From Daucus carota subsp. sativus (lineage: Eukaryota > Streptophyta > Magnoliopsida > Apiales > Apiaceae), in NCBI RefSeq assembly GCF_001625215.2, contig NC_030386.2, forward strand, positions 23,220,545 to 23,284,544: a stretch of DNA of 64,000 nt. Reading direction: 5' to 3'. Shown here in pieces: positions 13,001-25,053 of the stretch; position 1 is the stretch's first letter; the number at the start of each line of letters is the position of its first letter. The notes under the pieces are model-generated. The model saw only the letters and a program-made list of their open reading frames with translations. It was not told the DNA's origin and ran no database searches. The position numbers and the translations under genes were made by a program.

Positions 13001-16000
13001 CTGATGCATGCAGCTGAGTAGGGACAAGCACAGAATCACAGGAAAAAATTTCACCCTGTACAGGCTAATAATGATAACTAATCAATTTTTTATTTGGGTT
13101 TTTTTTTTTTTTTTGAGAGGGGGGGGGGGGGGGGGGGGCATTTATGATAAAGAAATGCTTTAGGTAGCATATAACAAGTCCTCTAATTTAATCCAGATGC
13201 ATATGCATTCACTTATTCACATGATCCTGTATAGACGAGATCCTTTGGTATCCTTAGGCCCTGCTCCCGAGTTTTTTTAGGAGAGAAAGCAAGTGAAAGC
13301 TAATGTGCTTTCACTTTCATCCCACTTTTGGAGTGAAAGTATGTTATATTTGCATCCACTTTCACTTGTTTTCCTCCTTATAAAAATCTCGGGAGCACAA
13401 GCAGGAGTGAAAGTTACATGACTTTACTTCCTTTTCACTTGCTTTCCTCCCTAATTATAACTCGGGAGCAGGGCGTTACTTCTCTAATTTAGTATTCCAC
13501 TTCTTCTTTTTTAAATATTTAAGATGTCTAGAAATGCTTTAGGTAGCAAATAGCAAATCCTCTAATTTAATACACACGCATATATATATTTACTCATTCA
13601 CATAGTCCTGTATAAATGAGATCCTTTGGTATCTGTACTTTTCTTATTCAGTATTCCACTTCATCTATATAAAATATTTATGATGTACAATTGGGCCCTG
13701 TCTTTTACTGGTTTCACTTGGGCAATTATATGTTTCATATCTAATATCATAAAAAATGAGGAAAAAATTCCAAGATGATCAGGCCAAATTTTACATTTAA
13801 CAAGCCTTATGATTTGGTACCACAGACTACAGAATACATAAGCAGATTTTGATATTGAAAACAGAGATGAATCGGTGAAACAAAATAAAAGCTAACATCT
13901 TAAAACATACAAGTTTACTTGCTCAAGCGCTAAGATAGAAACAAACAATAATCAATTATCAACCCAAAGGTGCACTGAGAAGTACACAAATTAAGAAACT
14001 GTGTACAAATTATCTTAATTCTTGGATAGACTCAAACTTTGGAATTAGAGAATACATACTTCACTGTATACAAAAGAAATACCAAATAGAAGGAACAAAG
14101 TCTTTTCAGGAAGTGCCATTCATAACTCGGGTTTTCCTATCTTAATTTTGGAAACATATAATCAATTCACTAAAGAAATCAACTACTTAGCAATGAACAT
14201 GACATGATTTATTGGCTACCTACGAAATTTTTTAATTCCGTCAAAAATCTATTTTGCGGTATGTTCATATCATATACATGTAGTTTAGTTTGTATTAGCC
14301 AGCGATGATATGAACCTTACTTGGAGTAGAAGCGAAGAAAGCTTGAGTAGTGTCAGCGTGGTTATTCATAAGGTATGCAGCTTGGCCCAGGTACCCCAGC
14401 AAAAGGCAAGGCAGAACAAGTAACACAAAGGTAAGCTGCATATATAGTGGGCTGATTAAGAATATGTAGCTAATCAGAGCAGCAATAGATACAAAGAAAG
14501 AGAAGCATGACTCTATACATAATTGCTACTCCGTCCCACACGATTCTTAAATCTTTGTTCGGCACAAAGTTTAAGAAAAATGAAAAAAGGTAAAGAAAAG
14601 ATGAGAAAGTAGGTGTAAGATGGTGGGACCTATCAAAAATAATATATGTAAAGAATAACATTCTATTTTAAGAAATATTGAACATTGAATAGGACATCCC
14701 AAAATGGAAAGTGTTAAGAAATGAATGGGACGGAGGGAGTACTAATTAATATTAAAAGCAAGATGCAAACTGTTCCATCAACTGCCTATTGGCACTATAC
14801 CTGCACAGATCTAACAGAAAAATAGCAAAGATCAGCAAACATAGCCTCGGAGCCTGTGAACACATAACCAGTAAGTGAAAAATATCAAGCAAAGAATTAG
14901 AAAACATACATATATAACTAATTGTGTATATACATAGAGAAAAGTAAATAAAAAAATGAAAATGATGGTACGGAGAAGGTGTACACATAAGCAAAACATT
15001 ACAAAGTAAAAGTATCATAACAAGTGAATAATAACGAGTTTGTCTACACATCATGCATCTATAATAACAATAACCACGCAAGAGATCGTAACAAACTACG
15101 GTTATACTTGTAAACCTTTATCCACTGCATCAAACTAGGTCATATATGGAATGGAGACAGCATCTCCAAGAGACTCTTAAATGAGCTCTTAAATTGAAAT
15201 TTGAGGAGGGAGAAAGAATTTGTTGCTCCGAGAGACTCTTAGTAGCTCTTAAAATCACTAAGAACCTCTTGTTTCTCTCTCCTCTCTCCTCAAAGTTAAG
15301 AGCCACTGCATAGCTCTTAACTTATTTTTTTAAATAAAATATTCATTCCCTCCAATTGCATTTGAATTTTTGTAATATATAAGTCTAAACAAGAATAAAA
15401 TATAAACTTAAGAGCAAGTATAAAAAACATTGTTGGAGTTGAGGCTCTTGAATTTGTATTAACTTACTAGGAGTCTAATATTTTATATTATATTTAAGAG
15501 TTAACTAAGAGGCTGTTGGAGATGCTCTTATAAACTAGAAGACCAGAACACCTGGGCGTATAATTTTCCGGAAAGGGAACATACAATTTAGGGACAATTG
15601 GTAAAATATACTGGAAAACCATCGGCAAGATTCTTCTTGCAAAGATAAGATCCTTCAAAGTATCAAAGAAGAGCACACTTCACCTATATTTCCTTGTTTA
15701 TTTATGCATCCATTATATTACATCCTGTACATTAGCAGTATGCTGGCTTGAATTTTGCAATTTATTGTACTGGTGTTACAATATGATTATATAGGTCAAA
15801 AGGCTTCGTTTTTTAAATAAAAGGGAAAATGTGACAAGGCAAATATATTAACTTCTTAGAAGAAAGCTCAATTAATGAAGCAATAAAAAATATGAGATGA
15901 AAAGTATGCTTATAGACCTACAACTGTAAGATAAAGTGGCTACCTGTTGCACAAAGAAGGCAGCCTCCAAGGGAATACCAAGCCTTAGTTGAATTCCTCT

Positions 16001-19000
16001 TAAAATAATAATAGATGTGTACAGGGTTAAATGCCTTTAGGACACTAGAGTCATATATTACAAGGTTGTAGATGCCAATGCCCCCAAGTAAGCAAAACCA
16101 TATGAACAAAGCGGGACCAATTACTAGCCCCACTTTACTTGTCCCGTACCTCTGTAAACTGAACAAAACTATGAGAAAAGCAACTGATATCATCACTACG
16201 TGATCTGCATCAAAGGAACAAAAATATATTAACACGGAAATAAATTAAATGGTATGAGCATAAAATCGTGCACATATTGATGATAAAGATGGAGAGTAAC
16301 CCTAAATGCTTATGTTGTGAATTTCCTCTATTAGGAACCTCAATCCTGGCTGGTGTGAGGTAATTATATGGGAACTTTCTATGTATGCTATGTTAGTTAC
16401 AAGTATTTATAAGATGAAGAATTAATACAAACAAACCTATTAAGTTAGTTTTTGATTTAAATTAATTGCAAGCAGACAATTTCTGTTACAGACCATTAAG
16501 TTTTGCTGAAATTCAGCTGACAAAATCATAAAAATAAGATAGAACAAAAGATCTTACATACTATTTCCTAGTAATTTGTGATAATTTCTTTCTTTCTCTG
16601 TACTTCCTCCATCAATATACAATGAAGAGTTTGTGTTATATAAACACTGTTCAACACAAACTTGTCTGCATTTGTTTCATTACAGTATAGCCTCAAAAAC
16701 TCAGTGCCTCTCACAAATTCTATATGAATGTGCAGCAGAGAATTATGCTATTGTTGCAGATTGCAAATGCAACAAGTAGATCATGTCACCTTGTTCAATC
16801 CCAGGAACTCCGATCCTCAACCCACCAACAGCAGACATCACTGCAATCAGAGGACTAAGATAAGTTGACTACAAGATAATACTTGGTCAATCAATCTGCA
16901 AGCAATACTGCTAACTAAGTTCCTACTTAAAAAAGTAATGAAATTTGTCTTTCATTTTCCAATCCACACTATACTATCTTTTTCAAATATACACAAAATA
17001 CAATAAAGAACAGTATATGAATAAACGGATAAAAGAGAATTTTAAGTAGAATAACCTGACATCGTTGGCGTGACAACACCATCAGCAATGACCATGGAAG
17101 TTCCAGCAAGAACTAACATCAAAAGAAGTTTTTTCAGTGTCAAAGAAGATTCAAGTCGTTCCTTGATCTTTAATGACCTCTCAAGCTCTGGAGATGGCAC
17201 CTTCAGTCTAAAGCTTGAAATACGAGCATCGGATGGTAGTTGATTTGGTAGAAGACTAGCATTAGCATGTCTACATATCAATGAGTATAAAGCAAATGTA
17301 CCACCTGCAGCAAAGACACGGAGAGAAAAATGAACTGACTCAGTGGCACTACAAGACAAAGCTGAAGCATAATATGTGATCTAATACCATCATTAACATT
17401 ATACTGAAGGCTTGGTATAATATACTTCATACCTTCACCATCATCGTTAGCCAGAAGAACAATTAAGACATATTTTACTAGTGGAACCAAGAGCAGTGTA
17501 TACAGAACTAGTGATAGCGCCCCAAGAACATCCTCATTTCCATTTACTGGAGCCTTGCTGAACATCACACTGAATGTATATAATGGGCTTGTTCCAACAT
17601 CGCCAAAGACAACCCCAAGCGTCTGGAAGGCCAGAAGAATGCTCCTTCCCAGAGTGACATCCTGCATAGTATTTTACAATATCAATATCAAGCATCAACA
17701 GTTTATCCTCCCGATTTAAAATTCCAAATAATTTCATCCTCATTGCATGCGGCATGCCCGCCAAAATTTTAATCACCTCCTTCTTCCCCTCCCCCCACCC
17801 CTCGAGAGAATAGAAGATGCTTGACGGTTTGTTAAAAAATCACAAGTTGTATAACAAGACCTACCAACCAATAAGCAAAGAAACATCAAGAATAGATGTA
17901 GACGAAATCATAAACATGCTACTAGAGGTTTGATGTGAGCATGACAGGGTTCTTACAAACTAATAATTCTCATTTTCTAATATGCATGAACTAGAGCCTG
18001 GAACAATCTGGAGACTATATCAAGTAAATATCAATTAAAACCTACAGAGAGTTGTTCCAATATGTTTCCAGCAGTATGTTCTAGTTCTCCATAATATGAT
18101 AACTGGTACATGGTAATCAGAGGTTTCTGCTGGAGCTCCTGGGAGATATTGGCACAAAGTCTTCCAAATTCCAGCAAGCCTTCCTTAAATCATGGTTGAG
18201 CAGATCAAACATCGGGAAGTTTGGGTTCTTTAAAGATAATCTAAGTATTTCAACTTTTTCCTACTATTCGTCTCGCATGTTTATGTTCTCTGCTGCTTTC
18301 TCAAATATATATAATTATATATATGTGGTTTCTTACAACAAAAGTCCAAGTCCAACATTCCCATATGTATTTAATTACGAAAACAAATATATTAGTCAGG
18401 TCATCTGGTTTTTTTTGTCATTCCATATACATACACATATATGTGCTGCCTGTGCATATATATAAACAGACATGCATATATCCAATATGCTCACATGAGA
18501 ACCCAGATTTATATTATAAGATCTAATCCCAAGCACAAATATTTTTAACTACTTATAATATAATATAAGTGAATCCTTTAAATCTTATCACCTTCATCTC
18601 CTACCATCACACCTTCTTCCTCCTCACTCTTCCCACCTTACCATAACTTATGGCCAAGTCCACCGTCAACCTACAAAAAACTTCCCCACACCCACCGCGA
18701 GGCCGGCTACCACTAAAATGTGGCGAGTTTGGACGTGCATTTTGGTTATGGAATTTGTGTATATAACACCTGTATGTTCTTGGTGTAATTATAATTGAAA
18801 AAGTTGTCGTTGGTTGACTGACATTTCAACAATCAACAAGTCAACCTCTCCACTAGATTATCTAACAACTAGTTGCCCACACTGACAACAGTTCTTAAAG
18901 TTCAAAACTTCATATTTAAAGTATCAAAGTTCTTCCTTGGGTCCCTATCTCCCGGCCTTATCAAATAGAGTAACGAAATTCTATTTGAACAACTCTTGAC

Positions 19001-20453
19001 CAAAAATTCAATATTCATTAGAATAGTTGAAAGAGAACAGAAAAAATTCCAAAAGAAATTCGAAAAATTCACCCCAAAATCTTCTTCCCAAGATGATATG
19101 ATTGTGAGGGAAGTTCTCACATGACTTCTAGAAAAATTCCCCCATAACCTTTTTTTTAAAAAAATATCTCCTATTCCAATAAAAACTCAAGAGCATGCTA
19201 GAGAAAAAAAAGTATAAGGTTCTTGTTTCTTTTCTCTTCTCCTGCCTTCTTCTAGCATATTAAATTATCTGCAGTGTTTTAGCACTCCACTTCTTCAAAT
19301 GTTCCAAATATGACTCATACCTCTCTTCTAAAAGAAAATTTCTGTTAATATAACAAATAATTTGTACATCATTATAAAGTCATTGCACTTTATTAATTCA
19401 ATAGGGCTGTCTTATCTCCTAAATTAGTTTAGTTGCATACATCCTTCCTTACAAAGTTCTGTCACCAATTCTACAGGTTGTGTATAGTACATTAATGATT
19501 TAATGACTACTGTCTAGCATTAAAGGAAACCGTCTTGTACAACAAGCCACATGAAGGCATATATACTAGAAAACTTAATGTTTTAACTTACTAATAAAGA
19601 TCAGGTATCTATAGACCACATAAAATAGGCTCCTGTTTCCAAGGCTGTTTTTAACCTTCTATAATTGTTAGAACTTAGAAATTAAAAATCCACACTCACA
19701 CATGATAGTCTCTTGTACATCCCTCTTATTTCCATTGCTCAGTAAATAATCATTACATATATGAGATGATATATTATGTTGTATGAACTAGAAAGAAAAA
19801 TTTACTCTATTAAGTAGGTGGAGCCGAGCCACGCCATGCCACACCAAAAATCGTCACACTCAGCTCCTTTAAAAAGAACCTTGAGCTCGAGATTCCTAAA
19901 TTTTGAACTTGAAGATCAACTCCACTAAATCTCGAACAGACTTCAGGTTAGCTCAAAAACAAAATATTATGTTCATCTTAGTCCGAAAGCTCAAATCCAA
20001 TAATGAGGCCTATAGCTCTACTCAGATTAACATAGATATCATGTTTAAACTCAAGCCGAATTCACTTTCCAGAGTCCAATTTTTCAACGGATGAAGCTCA
20101 TAAACACTACACAGCGAATTATTCAAAAATAAACTCGTACAATTATCACAGTATGAAAACAAAATTTCAGAGTAGAAATCAAAAACCTCATAATATTCGT
20201 TTCGATGAGCGCCGGGAACATCAAGTGCTTCGACATCGAAAGAATCAACACGAGGACCAGTGCGAATCAGTCTCATCTCGCCATTATCATCCTCATCGGA
20301 ATCAATCACATCGTGAGGATGCAAATCTTCGTAATCGTCATCGTTATCGTTGTCGGAATTGTCGTCGTCGTCGTCGTCCTGGAAGACCCAGCGTGAATCG
20401 ATTGAATCCATAGACGAGCCTCTCTCTCTATCGGATCCTGTGAGTTCCGCCAT
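10027..20453 (-). CDS. KUP7: Potassium transporter, HAK/KUP/KT family (KUP7/POT7-like)
   Basis: Ten exons read on the minus strand: 20453-20187, 17661-17433, 17304-17056, 16840-16790, 16204-15944, 14853-14801, 14435-14321, 12901-12647, 12508-11986, 10555-10027. All have GT-AG borders and consistent phase, giving 843 aa, close to Arabidopsis KUP7. The N-terminus has an acidic Asp-rich tract followed by RTGPRVDSFDVEALDVPGA. Then come the signature GVVFGDVGTSPLY (about 105-117), a dozen predicted hydrophobic segments, GTSMVIADGVVTP, and a long cytosolic tail ending VGMTYMV. Family role: K+ (proton-coupled) uptake at plasma or endomembranes; KUP7 is linked to root K+ acquisition and xylem loading. 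The start at 20453 (MAEL) is preferred over an in-frame ATG nine codons upstream because it resembles the MAE start I recall for KUP7. Confidence 0.95.
13099..13138. repeat. T16 and G20 homopolymer runs
   Basis: Sixteen T (13099-13114), then GAGA, then twenty G (13119-13138), in intron 7 of the KUP7-like gene. Run length may be affected by assembly or slippage. Confidence 0.9.
13151..13690. repeat. Tandem duplication (about 165 bp unit) interrupted by a MITE
   Basis: The block beginning AGAAATGCTTTAGGTAGCA occurs at 13151 and again at 13530. Both copies run through TCTAATTTAAT, GATCCTTTGGTATC and AGTATTCCACTTC. The first copy is split at 13256/13476 by the 219-bp MITE; the second is continuous to about 13690. 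Located in KUP7 intron 7. Confidence 0.8.
13257..13475. mobile_element. Tourist-like MITE with 15-bp TIRs
   Basis: The terminal inverted repeats GGCCCTGCTCCCGAG and CTCGGGAGCAGGGCG are flanked by TTA on both sides (13254-13256, 13476-13478). The interior contains further complementary arms built on AAGCAAGTGAAAG/CTTTCACTTGCTT, so the whole element can fold back. No coding sequence. Confidence 0.88.
14529..14739. mobile_element. Stowaway-type MITE (Tc1/mariner-like)
   Basis: The left end CTCCGTCCCA and right end TGGGACGGAGGGAG are complementary and bounded by TA dinucleotides (14527-14528, 14740-14741). The CTCCCTCCGT consensus terminus is typical of plant Stowaway elements. It lies in intron 6 of the KUP7-like gene. 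Confidence 0.85.
15159..15526. mobile_element. MITE with AGCATCTCCAA ends
   Basis: The left AGCATCTCCAAGAGACTCTTA pattern is mirrored by the right TAAGAGGCTGTTGGAGATGCT pattern, with additional internal GAGCTCTTAA / TTAAGAGC complementarity. The target duplication could not be read clearly, so the superfamily is left open. Located in intron 5 of the KUP7-like gene. Confidence 0.7.
17662..20186 (-). other. Long first intron of the KUP7-like gene
   Basis: A 2.5-kb intron between the acidic N-terminal exon and the exon with the transport signature. I see AT-rich DNA without a convincing gene, terminal repeat or RNA. Confidence 0.6.
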
Positions 20454-20520
20454 GTCGTGTCTTCTCTCTCTAGACGACACTCACTCCATCTCTCTCTCTC
20501 TCTACGTATAGATGCAGGTA
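20454..20520 (-). promoter_or_regulatory. GA-rich 5' leader of the KUP7-like gene
   Basis: Immediately upstream of the chosen start the transcript strand carries GA dinucleotide repeats (TC repeat on the plus strand at 20489-20503 and near 20463-20471). Such GAGA/TC tracts are common in plant 5' leaders and core promoters. No TATA box is assigned. Confidence 0.4.
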
Positions 20521-22093
20521 TAGGTATACACGTATTGCTATTTGCACACCGTACTTTCGACTTTTCTTCAAATAATGGCATACTTACCGTATTTTAATTT
20601 TTTGTGGGGAAGAGTAAAATTCCCGATTTAACCGACTAATCCCCGATTAATTCACTGTAAGGTGATCGGTCGATTCGATTTTTGAAATCCGATCAATCCT
20701 TATAGAATTTTTTTAAATCAAAGTATATATAAAAATTTATTAAAATTAAAATTTTATATTGCTTTAAATTGAACAATTATAGAATTTATTAATATAGTAA
20801 ATATATATTTATAAATAAATAACTAATATAATAATAACTAAATATTAATAATATTTTAATATTAAAATATATCCAACTTTTACTTTGATTCATCCCCGAT
20901 TTTTCATTAATCCTGAATTGGTAGCTCAATCGATTAGTTCTGATCCCCGATTTCTGTAACACTGGAGAGGAGGTATAATACTAACCGTATACTCACTCCG
21001 TTTCATAATACATGTCCACTTTTGAACAAATTACGCATAGAACTATCAACCAAAAAATCCAATCAACTTGTATTTTTTTTGCCAAAAACCCTTTAACTAT
21101 CAACCAATAAACTTTACTAAATTTATGAAAAAATTAATCAGAGTTATTTATGATCGACATACACTAAACCATGATCAACAAACAGATACGAAATATACCC
21201 ACGTATACAGATTACTCGAACACAATCCCCGCCATGTGGTTGTACCATAAAATTTCTTCGTATATATAATTAACTTGTAAGAAAATAAACATATAGGAGT
21301 ACATGTATCGAATATAATATCATCCATTAATAACTGACAGTGTTACACAAGATGAACCCGCATCAGAAGTTGAACAAGATGATGATGATGATGATGATCA
21401 ATCCTCTTTGCAGTAGATATTGAAGTGTTTCTTGATTCAATGCGTACGTCGAGAAAGAATGTATTTCAATGCTGCGATCGTAACTCAACGGTTATCTTGC
21501 TTTCCTGACTTAAACGGTTTTTCGCGTCTGGATATCGGAATGGAATTTCAGTTATTCATCTTTGATATTTCACTGCCGGAATCCCCATGGGCGGAGAAAA
21601 TCTGCCTTTCGCTTTATCATTTTGCTTCTCGTTTGATCTCGAATCTTCGTTTTTATTTCACATTTCATTCCCTCTTCTTTTTCTTTTTCCATCTATATGT
21701 TTCATCATAACCCAAAATCTGTGACTCTCAATCATCAGTACCCATTTTCAAAAAAAATAAAAAATCTTCAGTACCTAGGATCGGTGGTAAGAAATCGACA
21801 TGACAGTTTAGACAGCAGTTAGTGTATTGCGGTTATTGCTTTGGAATTGCAGATAAAGGAGAATCGATGCATGGATTACACAAGCAGAACTTAAGTAAAT
21901 TAAAGAAAGTGTGCAACGGCGGTTGTTATCCGGTTTCATATCTTTCTTCAGATCCACCGGCTTCATTACGTCAACCATCATCGAAAATCAGGGACTATTT
22001 AGGTAAGTCCCGAGGTAAGTCCCGTGTCAAGAAGGCCATGGGCTAAGATATCATATTAATATCGTATCACACATTAATTATTTGTTGTGCACT

Positions 22094-22218
22094 AAGTCGG
22101 GGGTCTTCACGGAAATACCCACTCTACTTTAAGGGTAGGGGCATGGTCTGCGTACATCTCACCCTCCTCAGGCCCTGCTCTAAGCGCGATATACTGAGTA
22201 TGTTTGGTTTGGTTTATA
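22094..22218 (+). mobile_element. SINE-like 3' tail (TS/related plant SINE family)
   Basis: The segment has the order typical of a common plant SINE 3' region: a GGTCTTCACGGAAA block, AAGGGTAGGGGCATGGTCTG, CGTACATCTCACCCTCCTCA, GGCCCTGCTCTAAGCGCGAT, and a TTTGG-repeat tail. The tRNA-derived A/B boxes of a full-length SINE are not clear upstream, so this may be 5' truncated. The family assignment rests on memory of the consensus. Confidence 0.65.
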
Positions 22219-22558
22219 CACTAACCATGATCAAAATATATCTTATGTGGCAGCATGATTAAAATTAATCAAAAAATTGTAGAAATAATTAAAAAAAGTT
22301 ATTTTTGTGAAGATTTAATTAAAAGATATAAAATAAGTACAACTTATATTTTTGATGCAAAGTGTCCGTGAGTTTTAACAAGTAATCATGATGATTAAGT
22401 TGCTTACTTGACAAATTATAGTAGTTCAAATTAATATAATAAAAAAATGAGACCGGACAAGCACATCTTCACTTGTTTTTCGCTTGTTTTCATGTTTATT
22501 TTTAAATCAAATCTAACAAATATCATATTATAAATCTCAATCCACCAATTATTCTTAA

Positions 22559-22561
<3 letters not shown>

Positions 22562-22648
<87 letters not shown>
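22562..22648. repeat. (TA)n microsatellite, about 87 bp
   Basis: Uninterrupted TA dinucleotides. Likely variable in length between individuals. The open frame across it is a repeat artefact. Confidence 0.97.
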
Positions 22649-22651
<3 letters not shown>

Positions 22652-23540
22652 GTTGCACTCCACACAGAACACCATCATAACACTTCATTTTTCATAAAAA
22701 GATGATTTGTTAAGGTTATAATTACATAGTTAAGTAGTAATTAAACTTATCATATGAATTTTAACATCCAAACTCATCCAAATTACTAATATGAAATATT
22801 ATAAAATCCTAAACAGAATCAAGAATAGAATCATATAGATATATCTTTTGCAGGATTATTTCACATAGAATCATGTTATTTTTAATCTAAAATTTATTGT
22901 TAAACATGGTGAATCCTATTTTTATTCATAATAAAACGTTAATCAGCTTAAAATTTGAATTTAATTCAAGTTTTTGATGAGATTCTACATTTGATTCTAA
23001 AGTGTTATGTGTTGTTTTTTTAAGAGTGTTCTTTTTTAGCAATGGCCTCTATATATACAAATGAAATTGTAGAAGTTAGAGACTTAGACAGGATGATTAA
23101 TATAAATTAAGTTTAAATAAATTATATTTTCGAAATTCTTTTTAAAATAAATTATAAAAATGGTCAAAGCAATTTATTTTTTGGTATAGATGAACGGACC
23201 TTGATCATTATAATCCTCATCTCGGTAAAATTGCTAACTCTAGGCTCCTTTGAATGATGTAGCCATGCAGGGGATTACTTGTTACTGATTTATTCACAAA
23301 ACCATACCTCATGTTAACAGCTTACCACACACAATAGTTCATAAGCTAACGGCTCAAGTAGAGTTATGAATTAATATAAGTTACAAAATAAAATAGTTGT
23401 ATTAATTGATGCATAGGTTACAAATTCATCAACACATTGCTTATGCGTACAAATATAAGCCAAGCAGAACCTAGCATGGCATCACCAATACGGTACCAGA
23501 TCACTGTCACACATATTATTCTCATCAAAGCCCTTGAAAC

Positions 23541-23939
23541 ATGAGTCTCCACACGAGATATGTGCTTAGCTTGATCATAATATGCGTGTTGGTGATCACA
23601 CCAAAGAGCCAAGCCACATTGCAGCTGCTAGGTAATTGCCTGTCAACAATAGGAGATATACCTGGTTGTGCTGAAGAAGTGATCACATCTATATTAACTA
23701 TTCAGATAAGGATCGGGCCTCAATGCTGCAGGGCTGTGCTTGATGTAGAAGATAATTGCTGGGGCCAAGTTTTCCCTCTCATTACTTCTACATTTCCGTT
23801 GTCCATCCGGAGATATTGCACCAGGCCACGCTTTCACCAGCTGAACGGACAGCTGTCTGCTGAGTATTCGGCTTTTTCGCCTGCACCAACGCCTGAGATT
23901 GAAGATGCTCCACCAATGTCGAATGGAATGGATGCCTAG
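23541..23939 (+). CDS. Secreted prolamin-like / ECA1-gametogenesis-related cysteine-rich protein
   Basis: Single exon, 132 aa. Residues 1-25 form a signal peptide (hydrophobic LSLIIICVLVI, small residues before cleavage near SQA). The mature part has six cysteines at about 33, 43, 62, 63, 73 and 93 in the arrangement C-x9-C-x18-CC-x9-C-x19-C, with the family landmarks IPGC, IGPQCCRA and NCW. This is the prolamin-like (DUF1278) domain shared with EC1 and ECA1-type reproductive proteins, so secretion and a role in gamete or embryo-sac communication are plausible but inferred. The tail beyond residue 107 is Pro/Ser-rich (SPAPTPEIEDAPP). No neighbour suggests a partner. Confidence 0.85.
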   Translation: MSLHTRYVLSLIIICVLVITPKSQATLQLLGNCLSTIGDIPGCAEEVITSILTIQIRIGPQCCRAVLDVEDNCWGQVFPLITSTFPLSIRRYCTRPRFHQLNGQLSAEYSAFSPAPTPEIEDAPPMSNGMDA

Positions 23940-24588
23940 AAGATTATTAGAATATGAATTGTGCGATTGATTGATAATGCGACTCTTTATGTGATGATAG
24001 GGGGAAAGAATTACGAATAAAATTAGTGACATCAGGAAATTTGGTTGAGTTAATTTCTTATCCTCAGATAAACTGGCCTGATGTTCAAGTAGGCTTATCA
24101 AGTTCTATCATTGTGATGGAACAGGATGGAAAAGCTGCTCTATAATCGGGGGTAGATCTAATAAAAAGCACATGAGCAAACTGTTCTCCTAAATCCTTTT
24201 TATATATTTTTTCATCATTTTAAATTATATAAAATTATAAAAATCATTTTAAAAAAAAATTGAAATATATAAATATTATCTAAAAATTTACATGATCCTA
24301 GCCTGCGAATGAATGAAGTTATATCTTTAAGTTCTACCTTATAACAGTAAACGATATTAACGTCATTACACAGTCAAATCTTTACGGCGAGCTGAATCAC
24401 ATCTGACGTAATGCACACTCAACATATTAAATATGAAAAACTCAGGTTGAGATTTTTTGAGTTATGGTTGATTTCAGATTGACCAAAAAACAACCGAAAT
24501 TAAGCTATATGTATAATATAAATTGTCGAATATAACAAATAATTTATAACATTATTATAAAATTATTTAAAGAATTTGTCCCAGAAAA
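23940..24588. other. Intergenic, AT-rich
   Basis: 3' flank of the prolamin-like gene and AT-rich DNA. No gene or repeat end is supported. Confidence 0.5.
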
Positions 24589-24712
24589 TGGGCCTAAACT
24601 TTGAAATTGCTTAGGGAAATGGAACAAAATGATAAATGAGGCCCAAAGCATGTATAAGAAAAGCCCACCATATCGCCCACTATAAATAAAAGCTCCCAGC
24701 TCCAAGTTGTTA
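24589..24712 (+). promoter_or_regulatory. Promoter of snoRNA unit: site II elements plus TATA box
   Basis: Three TGGGCY-type site II motifs are visible: TGGGCC at 24589-24594, and reverse-orientation GGCCCA at 24640-24645 and AAGCCCA at 24661-24667. They are followed by TATAAATA at 24681-24688. A CTAGGGTCT sequence (24726-24734) near the expected start resembles a half telo-box. Site II plus telo-box plus TATA is the known promoter layout of plant snoRNA and ribosomal-protein genes (TCP-bound). Confidence 0.7.
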
Positions 24713-24968
24713 ACATCTCTGAAACTAGGGTCTATAGCTTTCTCTTCTCACGCCGCTCATTTCAAAGTATTTTCAATTCGACGAGGCTTCTCTATCTGGT
24801 CGGCAGAATTATAAGTTTCTGATCGACTCGTTCCCTTGAAGCAATATTCATTGTGCTGTTCTTTTCTTATTTTCTCTTTTCTCTCTTTTTTGATTCAGAG
24901 AACATTTGAACAGCTATATCCATAAATAATATTATGACAATTTCATTTCAAGAATTAAAAGCACAATT

Positions 24969-25053
24969 GGCAACGGTGATGAGTCATACAGACCTGTAAT
25001 GATGTGCGAAGATGATCGCAATTCATTATGAACATCTAAGGGACTGAGTTGTC
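24969..25053 (+). ncRNA. Box C/D snoRNA, predicted 18S rRNA 2'-O-methylation guide
   Basis: Box C GTGATGA (24976-24982) and box D CTGA (25044-25047) are enclosed by a terminal stem GGCAAC/GTTGTC (24969-24974/25048-25053, one G-U pair). The 12 nt just before box D (AACATCTAAGGG, 25031-25042) are complementary to the conserved plant 18S sequence CCCTTAGATGTT. An internal element ACAGACCTGT (24988-24997) is complementary to 18S ACAGGTCTGT, followed by an ATGA-like D' box and a C'-like AGATGAT. By the D+5 rule the modified base is the first U of CCCUUAG. The 18S sequences are from memory. Confidence 0.85.

Larger units (their letters stand above)
20521..23540. other. Intergenic region between divergent genes
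   Basis: About 3 kb without a recognised gene. It contains an AT-rich stretch (20700-20880) bordered by similar CCCCGATT/ATCGATTAG motifs, a half Stowaway-like sequence near 20992-21030 (ACTCCGTTTCATAATACATGTCC without a visible partner end), a GATGAT repeat (about 21378-21398), a SINE-like tail, and a long TA microsatellite. Open frames of 96 aa (21420-21710) and 74 aa (21822-22046) match nothing I recognise. Confidence 0.5.

Noticed and set aside
20153-20581. Several overlapping open frames on both strands around the KUP7-like first exon
   Set aside because: They are shadows of the Asp-rich coding repeat (GAC/GAT codons) of the true exon 20187-20453.
20994-21060. Second full Stowaway element
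   Set aside because: One recognisable end only; no partner terminus found within 400 bp.
21420-22046. Two open frames of 96 and 74 aa as possible genes
   Set aside because: No recognisable family, no splice-linked partner exons and a SINE tail directly downstream. Left unassigned rather than called.
22431-22688. Open frame of alternating Ile-Tyr residues
   Set aside because: It is a translation of the TA microsatellite; no coding character.
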